From positions 113,225-177,224 of the forward strand of contig QNGE01000404.1 in the NCBI GenBank assembly GCA_008508345.1: 64,000 bases of DNA, in the 5' to 3' direction. Origin of the DNA: Paragonimus westermani. Taxonomy: Eukaryota; Platyhelminthes; Trematoda; Plagiorchiida; Troglotrematidae. Numbering within the stretch: position 1 is the first letter of the stretch; the number at the start of each line of letters is the position of its first letter. A program made the position numbers and the translations under genes. Below, piece after piece: positions 51,907-64,000 of the stretch. Under the pieces are notes generated by a model. It saw nothing but the letters and a program-made list of their open reading frames with translations, was not told where the DNA came from and searched no databases.

Positions 51907-54900
51907 GTGGCAGTTTCAGCACGGGTTCCGCGTCAAAATGTATATCTCTTTATGAGACCATATTTTCGAGTCAGTGTCTGTTATTAGCAATAGTGTGTTA
52001 GTGTTCAATTTTAGTACCAAATCATATGACAGCAGGACGTGGTTGTTATCAAACACTTATTCGACATCCAATCCAGCTGGGTTGTGATGGGTTATAAGTC
52101 GTCCAGTCATCGTGACTACCTATAGAGCCGTCAGTCTAGTGTTTGAAAGCCGGGATTTCCAACACAAGGGTACCAACCTGATCAGGCCACTTTCAAGCCC
52201 TTACAAAACCGGTCGGCAAAATTTTCACAATTAGAGCCTACACGTAAGGGAAAAATCGTTTCACAGCGACTCGAACTCGCGCAGTTCTCGATTTATTTTT
52301 GCAAACATTTCGACATTCGCAATGTTGGCTGGGTTAAGTTATTCATTTATTTATGATTCATGAAATTATTATAGTGACTTTCATTTCTTGTCTCGAGGTT
52401 GAAAGGATATGATTGGAGGTGTAGCATAAAAACAGGGTACTGCAAACATTTTGATAGCTCCCTACTTTTTAAGTAAACAAGATGATTTGTCCGGTGGTAA
52501 TAAAATAGACCACGGTAAATCTTTTGGAAGAACTTAATAGAGAATAAGAACAGGTTGAAACACTCATTGAAAGTGGCTCTCAGGAGCGGTTTATTCGTAA
52601 ACACACGTCAATGGCCACAAAGTAAACTGAAACGCGGGGAAATTTTTTTGCGTTATGTTACTTTGTAACATTGGTTGTTTATTCGGGGACTTAGGGAATA
52701 AGAAGCTAAATGATTAACAGAACCTACTTCGTAACTCATCAGCCTGCCCGGTTGAAGTTCATAGCAGTCACGTCTCTATCTGAAAAATATATTTTGTCCA
52801 ATCATACCACCTCATTTTCCTGTGTGCCGTTTTATTCAATCATGTAGAACAAGCCTCATAGGAAGAATACAACAGTGAGTATCTGTACAATTTCTGCAGC
52901 GGGGTCTAATGGGTTTAAGAACAACTGATTACTGACGGCTTGGCCGGCTGCACTTACTGTGACTTTAGTCCGGTCATTGTAATTAATTCCTTAAGGCTGC
53001 TGTTTCGGGTTCATGGAGCGTGATCAAAATGAGCACAGCAGGATAAGCTGAAAACCGCGGAAGTAACTGCCATTCCTCTGCTTCCACCCAGACATGTACT
53101 CAAGACACGCTTGGTCGAGAAACTACACTACCCTTGAACCATGTCTTCGTAAAACAGCTGAACCCACCACGTAGATGTGTTGGTTTTTACAAGATTTGTG
53201 CAACCCATAAAGATGAACAAACCAAGATGACATGCTTGCCATGATGTTACCTACCATCCTTGATGAACTCAAACAAGTGTGCATTCAGCCTGATTACTGA
53301 ACACGGAAAGATTTTCCTTTGCGTCTCTTCTTTGGAAAAGCCGAGCTTACTCACCATAATTATGTTACTTCCAGCTAAGAAAGACACGTATACCTAGGGA
53401 TATTGTCAACATTCGGTTAAAACAAAAGCCAGACGTTCCGAAGTTTTCCATCGAGACCTGATCAGTCATTGCAAATATTGGGGTCATCAGAGTTATATTG
53501 AATAGATTACTGTATTGCATTTGTGCTCTAGACATCACTGTGACGTATCTGTAATGTGTGTCCACGTTTGAAGTAGGAGCTGATAATATGACCCTAAAAA
53601 TGTTGAAGTTTGAGCCGCTGAACTGCGCTCGTTTGTTTCTGTCACCCAGTGTGCTGTTTTCTTTACTATAAGCTTAATTGATATTATTTTGAGCGGGGTG
53701 AATGAACAGTGTTTTATCATTGTTCTGGTATGTCTGTATAAATCAGTCTTAATAAATATCTCTCTATTCGTCCGAACAAAATTCCCGTTGTGTCAAGCCC
53801 CCGTGATCCTCATGAGAATAACCTACTGGAGCCACAACGGTAAATGACCTACGTAAACTGTAACCAAATACGTCCCACCAAAGCATATTGCAACAGTCAG
53901 CAGCTGATGATTTTAATCGCACACATGTTGACTAGAACAAACGCAAGCGTTGTTCACAGTTTCATGGTCATACCCTGACACTGAATATCTGCCTTGTTTT
54001 AAAGCGCCGTTGTTGTGTTATGTTCTTGTTAGATTGCAGCTTTATAAACCGTCGGTTTTTGACAAACGGTTCTCATCCGTTTGCCCCATTGTTCTCTCAA
54101 CCCTTTGTATCGGTTAAACTTCTAGACGCCGTCTTTCCGAAATTACTGCACCGTCACCTGGACTTCGTTGTTAAATCGTCTAACACTTATTCGAATGCAT
54201 TTCTTCATAAACGTACCTCGGTACTCTGTAATCAAATCTTTTAATCAGTTTTCAAATGACTTATCGTTTCCTGATGCGTCTTTCAGACAAGATGTTGGGT
54301 CAGTCGAACAACAGGTTGGGCACTTACTGCCTTCAGAACTTGAAATTGCGCCACCAAACAGCACAACGATTGGCTGTATAGTAAAGGAACGCTACTAAGC
54401 GTCGGGAATAAAGCTTATGTTGGCCCCCATGCATATTAACTGGATACAGATTGCGCGGACACACACGTATCTCACACATAACACAGAAACCCCTGTCTGA
54501 CTGAATGTTGTCAAAATGGCGGTTTAACTTGTCGTTGATCAAACTGTCAGAAAAGCGGACAGCATAGACAATGGAATCCAAGACGTGAATGAAGTGACAG
54601 ACTGGAAGTCCTAAACCAAGATGACTAAAGTTCTCTAGGGGTAAATAACCCAGAGGTGACAGACGGTACAACGTTCTGTGGATGCTGCAAAGGCCAGTCA
54701 GTTGTGTTGTACCCTATCATTTTAGTTATATGTGATCAGCTAATTAAATCAATGAGTTGGAATCTTTTACAACAGGCGGTAGGCAAGTATTATGAGACAG
54801 GCTAAGTGTTAACTAGTTTGACAGTCGTATAGAAGTCTTACGTCCAACAAAAGTGTCGGTCAAGTGAGCGTTGCCGTTGAGTTTAAAAATGAAAAATAGT

Positions 54901-55979
54901 AATTTCAACTCTCTGAGCAAAGATATGAGTTTCGTGTGCATATCGTTAGCTGATAGTGTGTGTACGATCAAAGTTGAGCAGACCATATTGAGCGGATAAC
55001 AAGCGGTCGGAAACATTTTTGTTTCAGTATTGCAAGTGGCTGAGGTGATCAGGTGCGACATTAAAGTTTGTTTACGTTCAAGGAGTTCACATTTTTTAGA
55101 CCAACAGAAACGAAATTCAGAACAGTGATACATTATTCAGTGAAGACTTTTCCAATGCAACGGAAAGGAAATGTTACACGGCGTTTTCGAATATCAGCAA
55201 GGAAAAGACTACAATGCGGTACGCAAGTTTATCCTGTGAATCAACTTTTATCACGATGTCAACTTTAAATAGTTTAATCTGAAAGGGGTGCTGTTCATTA
55301 AGTTTAGGTACAAAGAATAAGTACACATGCTTAGAGAATTTAATACTTTTGGAAAACATGTTGCAGTCATCGGTTCAACTTTGGGCAGGATGACGGCAGC
55401 CAATTGCTTGTCAGTGATCTTAGATGATTTACCAGTCGTATAGTTGATTCAAGTAATCTGGGCAATCATACGGTTGGCGGCATCCGATTCGGATTAGCCT
55501 GTCACAGTGACCGAAGCCACAGGACGCCTGCGCTTATCCATCACTGCAATTGGCTTGCGCTGAACCGATTGCAGTTCCACCAAAACATCACATATCCAGT
55601 GTAAACCCAAAGGAATAAGACCGGGAGGTGTGACAGTGGGGCCTTTCTTTCCAGCTGGCCAATCATACTACAGGAAAGATAGACAACCTCCCAGGTTCTG
55701 GTGTAACCACCCGGTGCGGTTAGCCTGATGCGAACTTAAACATTTTGGATGATAACTTATATGTTGGTTATTAACCACTGAATGTCAAATCGGGTCCAGA
55801 ATGATACAGAGACTAAACACGAGGTATTTCACCTAAATTTGGCTCTGCTGATTTAATTACCATGCTGGGTGTATTTTCAAACAAAACTGAATGGAGATGC
55901 ATCTTACTAAGTTTAGCACTCAGTCTGATCCCTGAAGATAGCTATGCCCACATTGTTGGTTGAGTCTCCAACTATCTCC
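51905..55979. other. Stretch with no supported gene
   Basis: Only short open frames (112 codons at most). The upstream RING, TRAF-like and PDZ1 exons of the minus-strand gene could lie here, but I could not find them. One weak hammerhead SINE relic lies at 52.1 kb. Confidence 0.45.
52110..52175 (-). repeat. Possible decayed hammerhead SINE fragment
   Basis: The plus-strand run TATAGAGCCGTCAGTCTAGTG then AAGCCGGGATTTCC resembles the antisense stem II/core, stem I and B-box order of the intact copies, with the spacer shortened. The match is short. Confidence 0.3.
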
Positions 55980-56055
55980 AAGTTGACGATCACTCACATT
56001 TGATCGCAGCGTTTGCATTCAGATAGACTTTACAGCTAGCCCCTTTCGAAAAGAA

Positions 56056-56100
56056 GCACTAGACTCGAGTTTCGCTCTCATTAGAGCTCGTCAGTAGTGC
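56056..56100 (-). ncRNA. Hammerhead ribozyme, type I (downstream unit of the dimer)
   Basis: The 45 bases are identical to the plus-strand copy at 17035-17079 when reverse complemented. Stem I is GCACTA/TAGTGC, with core CTGACGA (56094-56088), stem II GCTCT-AATG-AGAGC, then GAAA and ACTCGAGT folding as a two-to-three pair stem III. Predicted cleavage is after C56062. Confidence 0.9.
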
Positions 56101-56119
56101 ATATCCTTGCCACGGCCGG

Positions 56120-56173
56120 GATTTGGACTCCGGCCATTCCAATCATGAGGCAACCGTGTTAACCACTGCGCCA
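56120..56173 (-). promoter_or_regulatory. Pol III A and B boxes (downstream unit)
   Basis: TGGCGCAGTGG lies at 56173-56163. The B box GTCCAAATC (56128-56120) has one change from GTTCAAATC. Confidence 0.6.
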
Positions 56174-56486
56174 TTGACCTCACATTAGGCACGACCGAAT
56201 TATCAAATCTGAACGCTCAACCACTCTCGCTTGTGAGCAGTGATCAGGTTGCCCGATCGTCTCGAGAGGAGACACAGTTACTGCCTGTTAACTCCAATCG
56301 ATAACCCCGCGATTAGGACTTCCGAGACAGGTCGAGATCACAGAACTCATTAAACCTGCAAGGCGATATTTTAGATTACTGATGAGTAGTCGGGGATTTG
56401 GTTTATTTTCAAGTTGACCATCACTCACATTTGATCGCAGCGTTCGCATTCAGATAGACTTTCCAGCCAGCCTCTTTCGAAAAGAA

Positions 56487-56531
56487 GCACTAGACTCGAG
56501 TTTCGCTCTCATTAGAGCTCGTCAGTAGTGC
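56487..56531 (-). ncRNA. Hammerhead ribozyme, type I (upstream unit of the dimer)
   Basis: Same 45-base sequence and fold as the other two intact copies. Core CTGACGA is at 56525-56519 and predicted cleavage is after C56493. Three identical ribozymes amid diverging flanks suggest either recent spread or selection on the ribozyme. Confidence 0.9.
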
Positions 56532-56550
56532 ATATCCTTGCCACGGCCGG

Positions 56551-56604
56551 GATTTGAACTCCGGACATTCCAATCATGAGGCAACCGTGTTAACCACTGC
56601 GCCA
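56551..56604 (-). promoter_or_regulatory. Pol III A and B boxes (upstream unit)
   Basis: TGGCGCAGTGG lies at 56604-56594 and GTTCAAATC at 56559-56551, with the same spacing as the copy at 16962. Confidence 0.7.
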
Positions 56605-56683
56605 TTGACCTCACATTAGGCACGACCGAATTATCACATCTGAACGCTCAACCACTCTCGCTTGTGAGCAATGATCAACTATT

Positions 56684-59600
56684 TCAACAGCATTAATTGC
56701 ATGCCTCAGAGCAGCCAGCAGGGTCCTCTTGTTTTGTCTTCTACGTTCATGCTGGCAAAACACAACAAACTTTATAAATACTTTCGTAGCGATATGTGAA
56801 CGAGGAATCGTGTTTTATCTATGAATTAGTGATATTTCCGGCCACGGCTTTGACGTTTCAGTTAATTATATTCAATCCCACGGGCGAGTTAGAACAGCAG
56901 CAGAAGTGTGGGTGACGACAGCCACGAACGCATCAGCCATTTGAAAGAGTTGGTGAATCATTCAGATAGTCTTCTGCTAAATCCATGGTCGTTATACACC
57001 TGATTTGCAAGATTATTCACGGAAGTGTGCTGTGAGGCTACGGTGAGGACATAGAGTTGGCATTCGTAGACATAGAGAAGCTAATCACGTGCCCTCCGTC
57101 AACGAAACTCTACTAATGTCTAAAGCATAGGAAGCCTAAATGACATAAGAACAATATCATCACAAATGGGGGTGAGCCATTTGATTACCTCTGTTGAAAC
57201 CGTTCGTCCCTAAAGCAAACTCGAGAAGAAAATATAGTCTGGGGGTGTTTGGGATTGGAGGTACCGGTACACGCTTATTAAAAGAAAGCACATAACTACA
57301 GACCAAGAGCTTTCGTTCGGTATGATGAAACGTTGATGCACATAGAATAAAAGCGCCTGCAAGAAGACGATGAACAGATTCCGGAATTGGGTAATCAACG
57401 TGATCAGTTAAACAGGAACTGTGATATACATTAATTCAATGCCGTCGGGGGCACATGCATACCGTTCCAGAGCGGGGAACTTGGTTTGCAACACAGTCTT
57501 CGTGTTGGAATGCATTTTTTCAGTCACATGACACGACAAACACTAACTGATACAGACTGTAACGATTGATACAGTTCTTAAACTGTTCTCCAAGACGATC
57601 CGATAATGTTTACAGCAGAGAACAACGGTGTTACCAGCTGACCTCCGCGTTTGATTTGATGATCGTGACCAGTTCAACGTAGGGCGAGGGCATCGACATT
57701 CCAAAATCCTCTTAACAAACCTCAGTGGAAAAATTCCCACAGCACACAGGACACAGAACAAATTCACAGAACAAAAGAACTTTGTTTTCGGTCAGAATGA
57801 CAGAAGAGATTTTAAACCTCTTTCCAGACTGCATCGTTTCTGGGAAACATTATGCGACTCAAAGAAAGGGATAACTATTATGAGAATGACGTCGGGGAGG
57901 CCTCGGTCAATAGTGGTTATTTACATAGTTTTTATCATGGCAGGTAGTAGCTAATATTTTTGGACCACATCTTCACTTGCCTGGAAATTGAAAAAGAAAC
58001 TGTAAATCGTGAATTTGTCGGCTGTGCTTATTAAACTACATACAAAGTATACAAAGCAGAGCATATGGACACTTTTGTATTAAGAAAATAGGCCAGAGTT
58101 TGTTAGCTGGAAGTTTGAGGTTTCAGGGGTAAGCGGGAGTTCTAACATCTCAGCAATAGCCTTTATCATGAATAGTCGGAAGGAAAAGTGGAGTGGGTTA
58201 TCTCACTAACGAAACAACGAATACCTCGCAACTAATAAATCGAGACAAAAGCTACCTCTACATTTAAGAAGTTCGTTTCAACGTAGTAAAAGAGCTTTAT
58301 AGCGAATAAACTGGTTGAAATATGCATAACATAGCAAGCGTTATACGTTGATTATTTACTGGTCAACCTGACAGTGAAAAATACAGTTGAAACTCTACAG
58401 TGGTAGAGGGGACCGGGATCTGCTTATATTGAATGCGGTTGGTGTGCTTGGAAAGACGACCCGGTTAACCTGATGCGGTGGTGTAATAGAACTATTGTCT
58501 AGTATAATGGGTGCAGTTAGGATGCAAGGAGATCAACAGAGTTGTGAAATATGCATGATCCTAAAAAACGTTGGCAGGCCAGCAATGTCATTTCATTTCG
58601 ATAGTTATGAATTTTTGTGCTGTCTTTCGTGAATAGGCCCGATTAGTGAAGTGAATGCTTCGGTCTCGACTCAAGAACGTGATAACACGTGATGGCGATA
58701 GGTAATTCCGGTCAAGAAAATTCCACTACCGTGAACTATGACAGTCTGCGCATCACGTTAGACACAGATATCCAGGACAGAGAGACGTAGTTCGATGAAT
58801 TGAATATCAGAGTAGAGTCCCGCCTGAATTTTAACTTATGTAACTAAACGGCTGTTGTTTGCCGTATGCTGAAGCCCGTTTACAACGTTCATGATAGACG
58901 GCTATGATTTTGTTCCGTCGCCCTATCATCAATATAAGTTTTGTATTTTTTCCCACCGCAGCATTGCCTTTACGGGTTTCCATTATTCAGTTGACTGTAC
59001 TTATTACGATATCACCCTTTTTGTTTACGCCATCCAATATAAATCCAGATTTACCCATGCTTTTTGGTTTATCTAGCTTGCGGTCTTTGAGGTCATCCGA
59101 GACGTTCTGTCACATTCCAAAGTGAAGGATGTTCGAATGTAATTGTCACGCAAACGCCATTTCGTGCACGTGATCGCACCCAGTGGACAAGTCTTCAGCA
59201 GTCCCAGACACAGACATGTCTGGATAGTTGGGGTTATATTCAACGTGCATTGTTTGTAGGCGCTTTGTTATAACAAGTAGGAAGTCCTTCACAATGAATA
59301 CTGGTGCGCTACGTTCTTCTTGCTATGAGATGTAACATTATGTGCTCTCGTACTTACTCGCACATATCGTAAGACGAACACATCAAGTGTACACTAGGTT
59401 TCCGTTGTGAATGTATGTGCGCAGTCATTACCTGGGTGGCATTTGTATGTACACTTGCCCTAGAAATCTTAGAATATCACCTGCAGCAGCAAAGTTCATA
59501 GATGCCAACGTAATCAACCTGCGACATCCGTAGGAGAAATATTGATGCTTGTTACTGACCTTTTCACAGGAGCATGGACAGAATTTAGAATGTCAAATAC

Positions 59601-62384
59601 GTGGGTCCTAGATTGGGCAAACGTTCTGTTATTAGACTAAATAACAGTTGTTTCAATGTTGGGCCATATTAAAGTTTAAAGAGAACCTATCCGGCAGCTT
59701 ACAGCTTACTCACTGCATACGAAAATGTAGATCCGCGTTGACCACTATTCAAGAAAATTGTGTAACTCGAAGCTGAGATCTGTCATTAATGACTCATTCA
59801 TGTATACTTGATGGTCACCTGAATTCTCAGCATTTTCGTTTCATTCCAAAGAAGAAAGCTTGAAATCTAGTGGTTGCAAAACAATACACATCTTGTTTAC
59901 AAAGTTATTCGTTTTTCAGCAGTGTTAGAGAAACCGAATGTTTCTTCACGCTGAGTTGCTTTTGAGCAATGAAATTGTCATGTACTATTTGGAACAGGAT
60001 GTGCACACTCGTGAATTCATGACATGCACAAAATTGGAGACACTAGAAAAGTAATAAAAACTGAGATGGAATATGCAATGTTCGTGACAGACAATTGGTC
60101 TCTTGTAGACTCCATAAAAGATGACTGGGCAGATTGACGTATAGAGGCGGCCAAACAGGTAAGCTTGATACACACCAGTCACTGATGGAACAAGTGAACA
60201 CTTGGTATTGTCAGCATGAGCTATTCAAACGTTTTGAATGGTTTATGCATGGTGTGAACTGAAATCAAACATAAAGTAGACATGAATCACAAGCCATTAA
60301 ACATTTGACATTAGCACTGTTCGTTTGGGAAAGAAATGCTAAGATTGACGCTGTGTTTTGTTAGGGGCCTCCACTAATGCGGATAATATAGAATATATTT
60401 CACATGTCTTATAACAGAAGAACGACTAAAAGTTTCTGACTGATACTCTGCTTTGTCAGAGGGATGACTTTTGAGCTATTTCTAAACAAATGACGTGGTA
60501 CCTTACTACAACCAACACCAGCTGTACGATTCGGTGAAAACTATCCCCGATATTATTGCACTGACTGCTGTGCAGTGACCTTTTGGCAGTTGAAGACTTT
60601 CCGGTGCAAATTTTGAGAGCAATTTCCGGAATATTTGATGTGAAATATAGTTAACCTTCCTACAGATTGGAAGGCCTTTATACTGTGCCCATTTTACATA
60701 TCGCAAAACCTCCGACTGAAATGGTACGTTGCATTGCAAAACACAAACGGGAAGTCAGTCAACATTTGCTTAATCAGTTAAAATTGACGTACATTGTACT
60801 ATCTCCCTAACTGTTTTATGCTGAACAATGCAACTGTCGTTTGATTAGATTCCCCAGTATTTTTAGCTCAAGTACAAATTGTCATTTATCGAGATGCGAT
60901 TGCTCCGGGAAGTACGCTGCCTCTTCAAATAGGACGGTCTCTTTTGATAGGGTATGCCAGTCTTACATGAAAATATCGTTGTGCTAACTTTACGGTCACT
61001 AAAACCAGTGTAATTTGCGAGAACCGTCCAAACAATCATATATTCATAATGAAAACCAATGACCAGAGAAAACTGTTGTTCAATTACTCAAGACCCCATA
61101 GGCTTGTAAATTGGTTTGTTTTGATAACCCCAAAAATTGATGTACTACAGTTTAACTAAGTTTCACTCAGGACATTTTCAGTCTGGTGAATGGTTCACTA
61201 CCGCGTGATTCATGTCCTGTACAGTCGAGTTTAATGTCGTTTTGATTCTTCTGTATGAGCTAGTTTTGCCGGTGATTGCTACCATTTACTGGGGCGAAAT
61301 ATTTGGGTTGCACATTGCTTCTACTCGGTCAAACCGTGATCGTAATGTTCCTGGAAGGAAGGAGCGTTATTCGTGAAATGCCGGTGCACATTGTTGACAC
61401 TCCACTTGTACTTACGAATTGTACGTAACCTGTTTTAGATAGATGTGGGTCAGTGATGTGGTCACCTCTTGCACATGATAGGGTCGATCAGTGAGACAAC
61501 CGAAGTATTTGTTGTTTTGGGCAGAATGGGGAAATCTCAGTCCTCGACAAGCGTCTTTTGTATGCTACTACAATGTAAGCTTCTTGATAGGAATAGTCCA
61601 GTGGAATCATACGTACTATTTGTAATGGCGTTCCAGGAATGAGTATATCCTTTTCAGAGGACATTCAGTAGCTGATTCTAATTACCATCCCCAGTGGTTT
61701 CTATTCTGCGGTCAGACATTATTTGCTTACTAACCCATTATGAAGTGAATCACGGTCATCTGATATCCAGACAATTTATTTTGATTTTTCGTAGAACAGA
61801 TTAAGTTAACGTTTCAACTTCAAGTCAGCTGGTGTTCGGCATTGCGTGCAAAACAAAGTTTTCTTAAAATGGGCAACAACAAGTTTGCAGAAATAACAGA
61901 CGTTTTACACCTTTTAAATCGGGTCTTCTGATTAAAAGTGTCCACCGGGGAAAAACGCCTTTGCATGTTTTTCAGATTAAGCTGTTTACTTTTTTTGCCC
62001 TCTACTTTCTGTGTTTTTGTGGGGTTGGGTGAAACAATATTTCCAGTCCTGATCAAAAAGGGCAACAGCTGGTGATCCGGTGTCACATGTGTTCCGTGAA
62101 TTGTCAAAGTCAACAGGTGGTAAGGAACATGTTCCGGGGACTAACTGGGGAGAGGAGGGATAACAAAATTCCTAACTGTCTGGAACACACAGGAGTAGCT
62201 CAGCCCAGATGCAACGGTTTTATACAAGTAAACCGGTTGTGGCGAGAAAGTCTCTGCCATGAAGATAAACGTTAGTTACAGCATGTGGCTATCTTGCATG
62301 ATTTTAATCACCACCGTCCCTTGGGTTGTTCCTACAAGTGCGACCCAAGCAGTTGAGGATCCCATCTGGTAGCAATAATTCAAG
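56684..62384. other. Stretch with no supported gene
   Basis: Short open frames only. A plus-strand stretch at about 60868-60974, preceded by a good TTTTTAG acceptor, reads QVQIVIYRDAIAPGSTLPL and reaches a stop. It is too short to accept as a terminal exon. Confidence 0.45.
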
Positions 62385-62590
62385 TAGACTTTCCAGCCGG
62401 CGCATACTGAAAGCAAGTACTGAGTGATATCTTGATTTCGTTATGATCATCCGTGGGGAACATATACTTTCTTAAACAAAACAAGATTTCAGGATCTGCA
62501 CACATGCATGCATGACGGGCATGTTGATCACTGCTCCGCTGACCTCAAATCAGACACGAATAAATTTTCACAACTAAATTTCCAGCCAAA
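62385..62590 (-). repeat. Decayed hammerhead SINE copy
   Basis: The plus-strand run AAGTAGACTTTCCAGCCGGC (62384-62403) matches the tail CAGATAGACTTTCCAGCCAG. Further on, CACTGCTCCGCTGACCTCAA (62529-62548) then ATCAGACACGAATAAATTTTC matches the A-box flank. The ribozyme segment between them is heavily changed and shows no CTGANGA/GAAA pair. Confidence 0.55.
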
Positions 62591-63333
62591 ATCGTCTGTC
62601 AGCCACTACGAGATGATCACAGTATAGCAATAGGGGATGCATCAGTCGGACCGAGTGTTCTAAAACAAAAACTTGTGATGAAGGTTTCGAATTTGTGATG
62701 TGATCACTGATCTACAATCCAGTAAACAATGTTCTTGATCATAGACGAATCGTCAAGGATTTTGCTTACCGTACATTTAGCACCACACACAGTTGGTTAC
62801 AGCTTCCTTTGGAATGGAGTTTCGCGATGTGTTCACGAAAAATATATTATTGGTAATCTCTGACATGTGAAAAGCTGTTTTCTAGTTAATGTTTTCTGAA
62901 AGGGTCCCTCGGATTTTCCACTGGAACGTAAAGGCTACAGTCCACTTCAGCATACATTTATATTTATTTGGTCTCCAAAACCGGATGTGGTCACTTTCAA
63001 AAAGTGTTCATATCTTTCTCGACTCACGGCAACAAACAGGCCAACAATAACTTGTTTAATCACAGTTATAACCTTTTTTTCAACTCAGCAGTGTGGCTTG
63101 ACACAGTTCACCATAAGGAGCTGAACAAGCAACCCATCGTGCTACTAGCCGAAGCACTTACACACTGTGCCACTAAGTTCGATAGCACCAGCAGTAAAGT
63201 GGAATTTTGTATGTACTTTAGTTCTAACTTGTTTTTCAGCCCGTTAGTAAGTGTACAGTCCGCTGTGAATGGCTACTTCTGTAGCGGTTACGGCTTATAA
63301 GGACACAATCATGTTTTCAATGTCCCTTGATGC
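62586..63333. other. Stretch with no supported gene
   Basis: No gene recognised. An AATAAA on the minus strand (62968-62963) lies about 370 bases beyond the stop of the candidate exon at 63334 and could be its polyadenylation signal. Confidence 0.35.
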
Positions 63334-63529
63334 TCAAACTCGAACTGAAAATCTACGACCTGATGTGTTTTTGTTTGGGCTCATCAGGTAGAAGTAATCT
63401 AGAAGGGAATCGAAGCGGCAATCCTTTAAGTTATTAGCCAAAACTCTTATCCGCTTGGTCACCCGTTCTATAACCATTGCTTTTGATGAAGACTTTGTTA
63501 GGATTTCTGACAGTCTGTGCCAGATCAGT
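63334..63529 (-). CDS. Possible terminal exon, unrecognised
   Basis: It is preceded by a strong acceptor, CTTTGTTCTTGTTTAG, and then runs open to a TGA at 63336-63334. It reads LIWHRLSEILTKSSSKAMVI, then ERVTKRIRVLANNLKDC and FDSLLDYFYLM. The composition is protein-like. The VIER...LA..LKDC..F(D/N)SLL pattern faintly recalls helices of RasGEF domains, but I would not assign it. CAG|GTCGTA near the end could be a donor instead of the stop being used. If this is a terminal exon, a second minus-strand gene enters the window from the right. Confidence 0.3.
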
Positions 63530-64000
63530 CTAAACAAGAACAAAGTCGATCGCGGATTGTCAAGTTAAAGGTGAGTATCAAAAAACTTTTAAAAAATGCT
63601 CGAGGAGTTTGATGTCAGCCATTGGAGCGAGTTAAATTGAGCCGTGTCTACTCGCATTAAACAGATGGAAAACAGATTATGACTGAAGCAAACACATGTT
63701 TACATACACGTGTCGCAATGGCGATTCAGTAATTAGTCCACCAGGCCTTGAGGTCGTTGTCTTAAAATGAGCAGTGCCTGGAAGTTTCATTTAGATCGCG
63801 CATGTTAAGCAGTATTTCACTGACACTCATCGGAACCAACTGATTGAAAAACCGTTATTTTTCTCACTTGAAATTCATAATAAATTGGTATACCGCATTT
63901 AAGTGCAAATCTCCGCTGACTGCATCACCGAAGAGAATAGTTTGGTTTGTGACTGAGCACCCACCCATGAAGGCTCAGTCAAGCTTAACGTGAAGTCAGT

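Larger units (their letters stand above)
55980..56683 (-). mobile_element. Tandem dimer of hammerhead-ribozyme SINE (431-bp period)
   Basis: Read on the minus strand there are two successive units, each with an A box, a B box and an intact hammerhead. Equivalent points are 431 bp apart (for example TCACTCACATTTGATCGCAG at 55989 and 56420). The order is head, A box (56604-56594), B box (56559-56551), ribozyme (56531-56487), tail and spacer, second A box (56173-56163), second B box (56128-56120) and ribozyme (56100-56056). The two predicted cleavage sites, after 56493 and 56062, bracket one 431-nt monomer. Tandem ribozyme-delimited monomers are the hallmark of retrozymes; Pol III boxes link it to Sm-alpha-type SINEs. 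The two units differ at only a few per cent of positions, which suggests recent amplification. Confidence 0.88.

Noticed and set aside
50789..51955. Long open frames running through the N gap on both strands
   Set aside because: Unknown bases cannot contain visible stops; only the part 51248-50825 on the minus strand is supported.
1..64000. CRISPR arrays, bacterial operons, rRNA genes
   Set aside because: No spaced direct repeats, no gene clusters with ribosome binding sites and no rRNA-like sequence were seen; the window is eukaryotic.

Overview
This looks like a gene-poor stretch of an animal nuclear genome, most probably a flatworm and, by my reading, a digenean fluke. The reasons are an AT-rich base composition, one gene broken by introns of 9 and 16 kb, no bacterial-style operons, and a repeat content of Penelope-like elements, CR1-like non-LTR remnants and tRNA-derived short elements that carry hammerhead ribozymes, as in the schistosome Sm-alpha family. 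The species assignment is inference. Most open frames are 60-100 codons long and behave like chance.

The only gene I can support well lies on the minus strand. Three exons (51248-50825, 34561-34286, 24901-24295) fit together in phase. They encode an acidic linker, a PDZ domain split across a 16.3-kb intron, and a further segment whose helix matches the region after the second PDZ domain of PDZRN3/PDZRN4 (LNX3/4) RING E3 ligases. The RING, TRAF-like and first PDZ exons, and the C-terminal exons, were not found. A 587-base run of N and a (TA)n tract lie 28 bases beyond the acidic exon.

The most notable content is a short repeat family with a Pol III type A box and B box followed by a 45-nt type I hammerhead ribozyme with a minimal stem III. 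Three copies have an apparently intact core. One (16713-17190, plus) is a rearranged head-to-head copy. Two (55980-56683, minus) form a tandem dimer with a 431-bp period, so two ribozymes delimit one monomer as in retrozymes. At least seven decayed copies are scattered at 6.4, 36.7, 39.5, 41.4, 45.3, 52.1 and 62.4 kb.

Three fragments of Penelope-like elements with GIY-YIG endonuclease sequence occur at 4.7-5.6, 41.8-42.1 and 49.4-49.7 kb. The first sits between 152-154 bp inverted arms. A CR1-like reverse transcriptase remnant lies at 20.3-21.5 kb and a possible endonuclease scrap at 39.2 kb. Penelope-like machinery and hammerhead repeats therefore share the window, which fits the proposal that the former mobilises the latter.

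The remainder (1-4.7, 6.7-16.7, 17.2-20.3, 21.5-24.3, 51.9-56 and 56.7-62.4 kb) contains no gene I can support. Two weaker candidate exons, at 33772-33990 (plus) and 63529-63334 (minus), are listed with low confidence.
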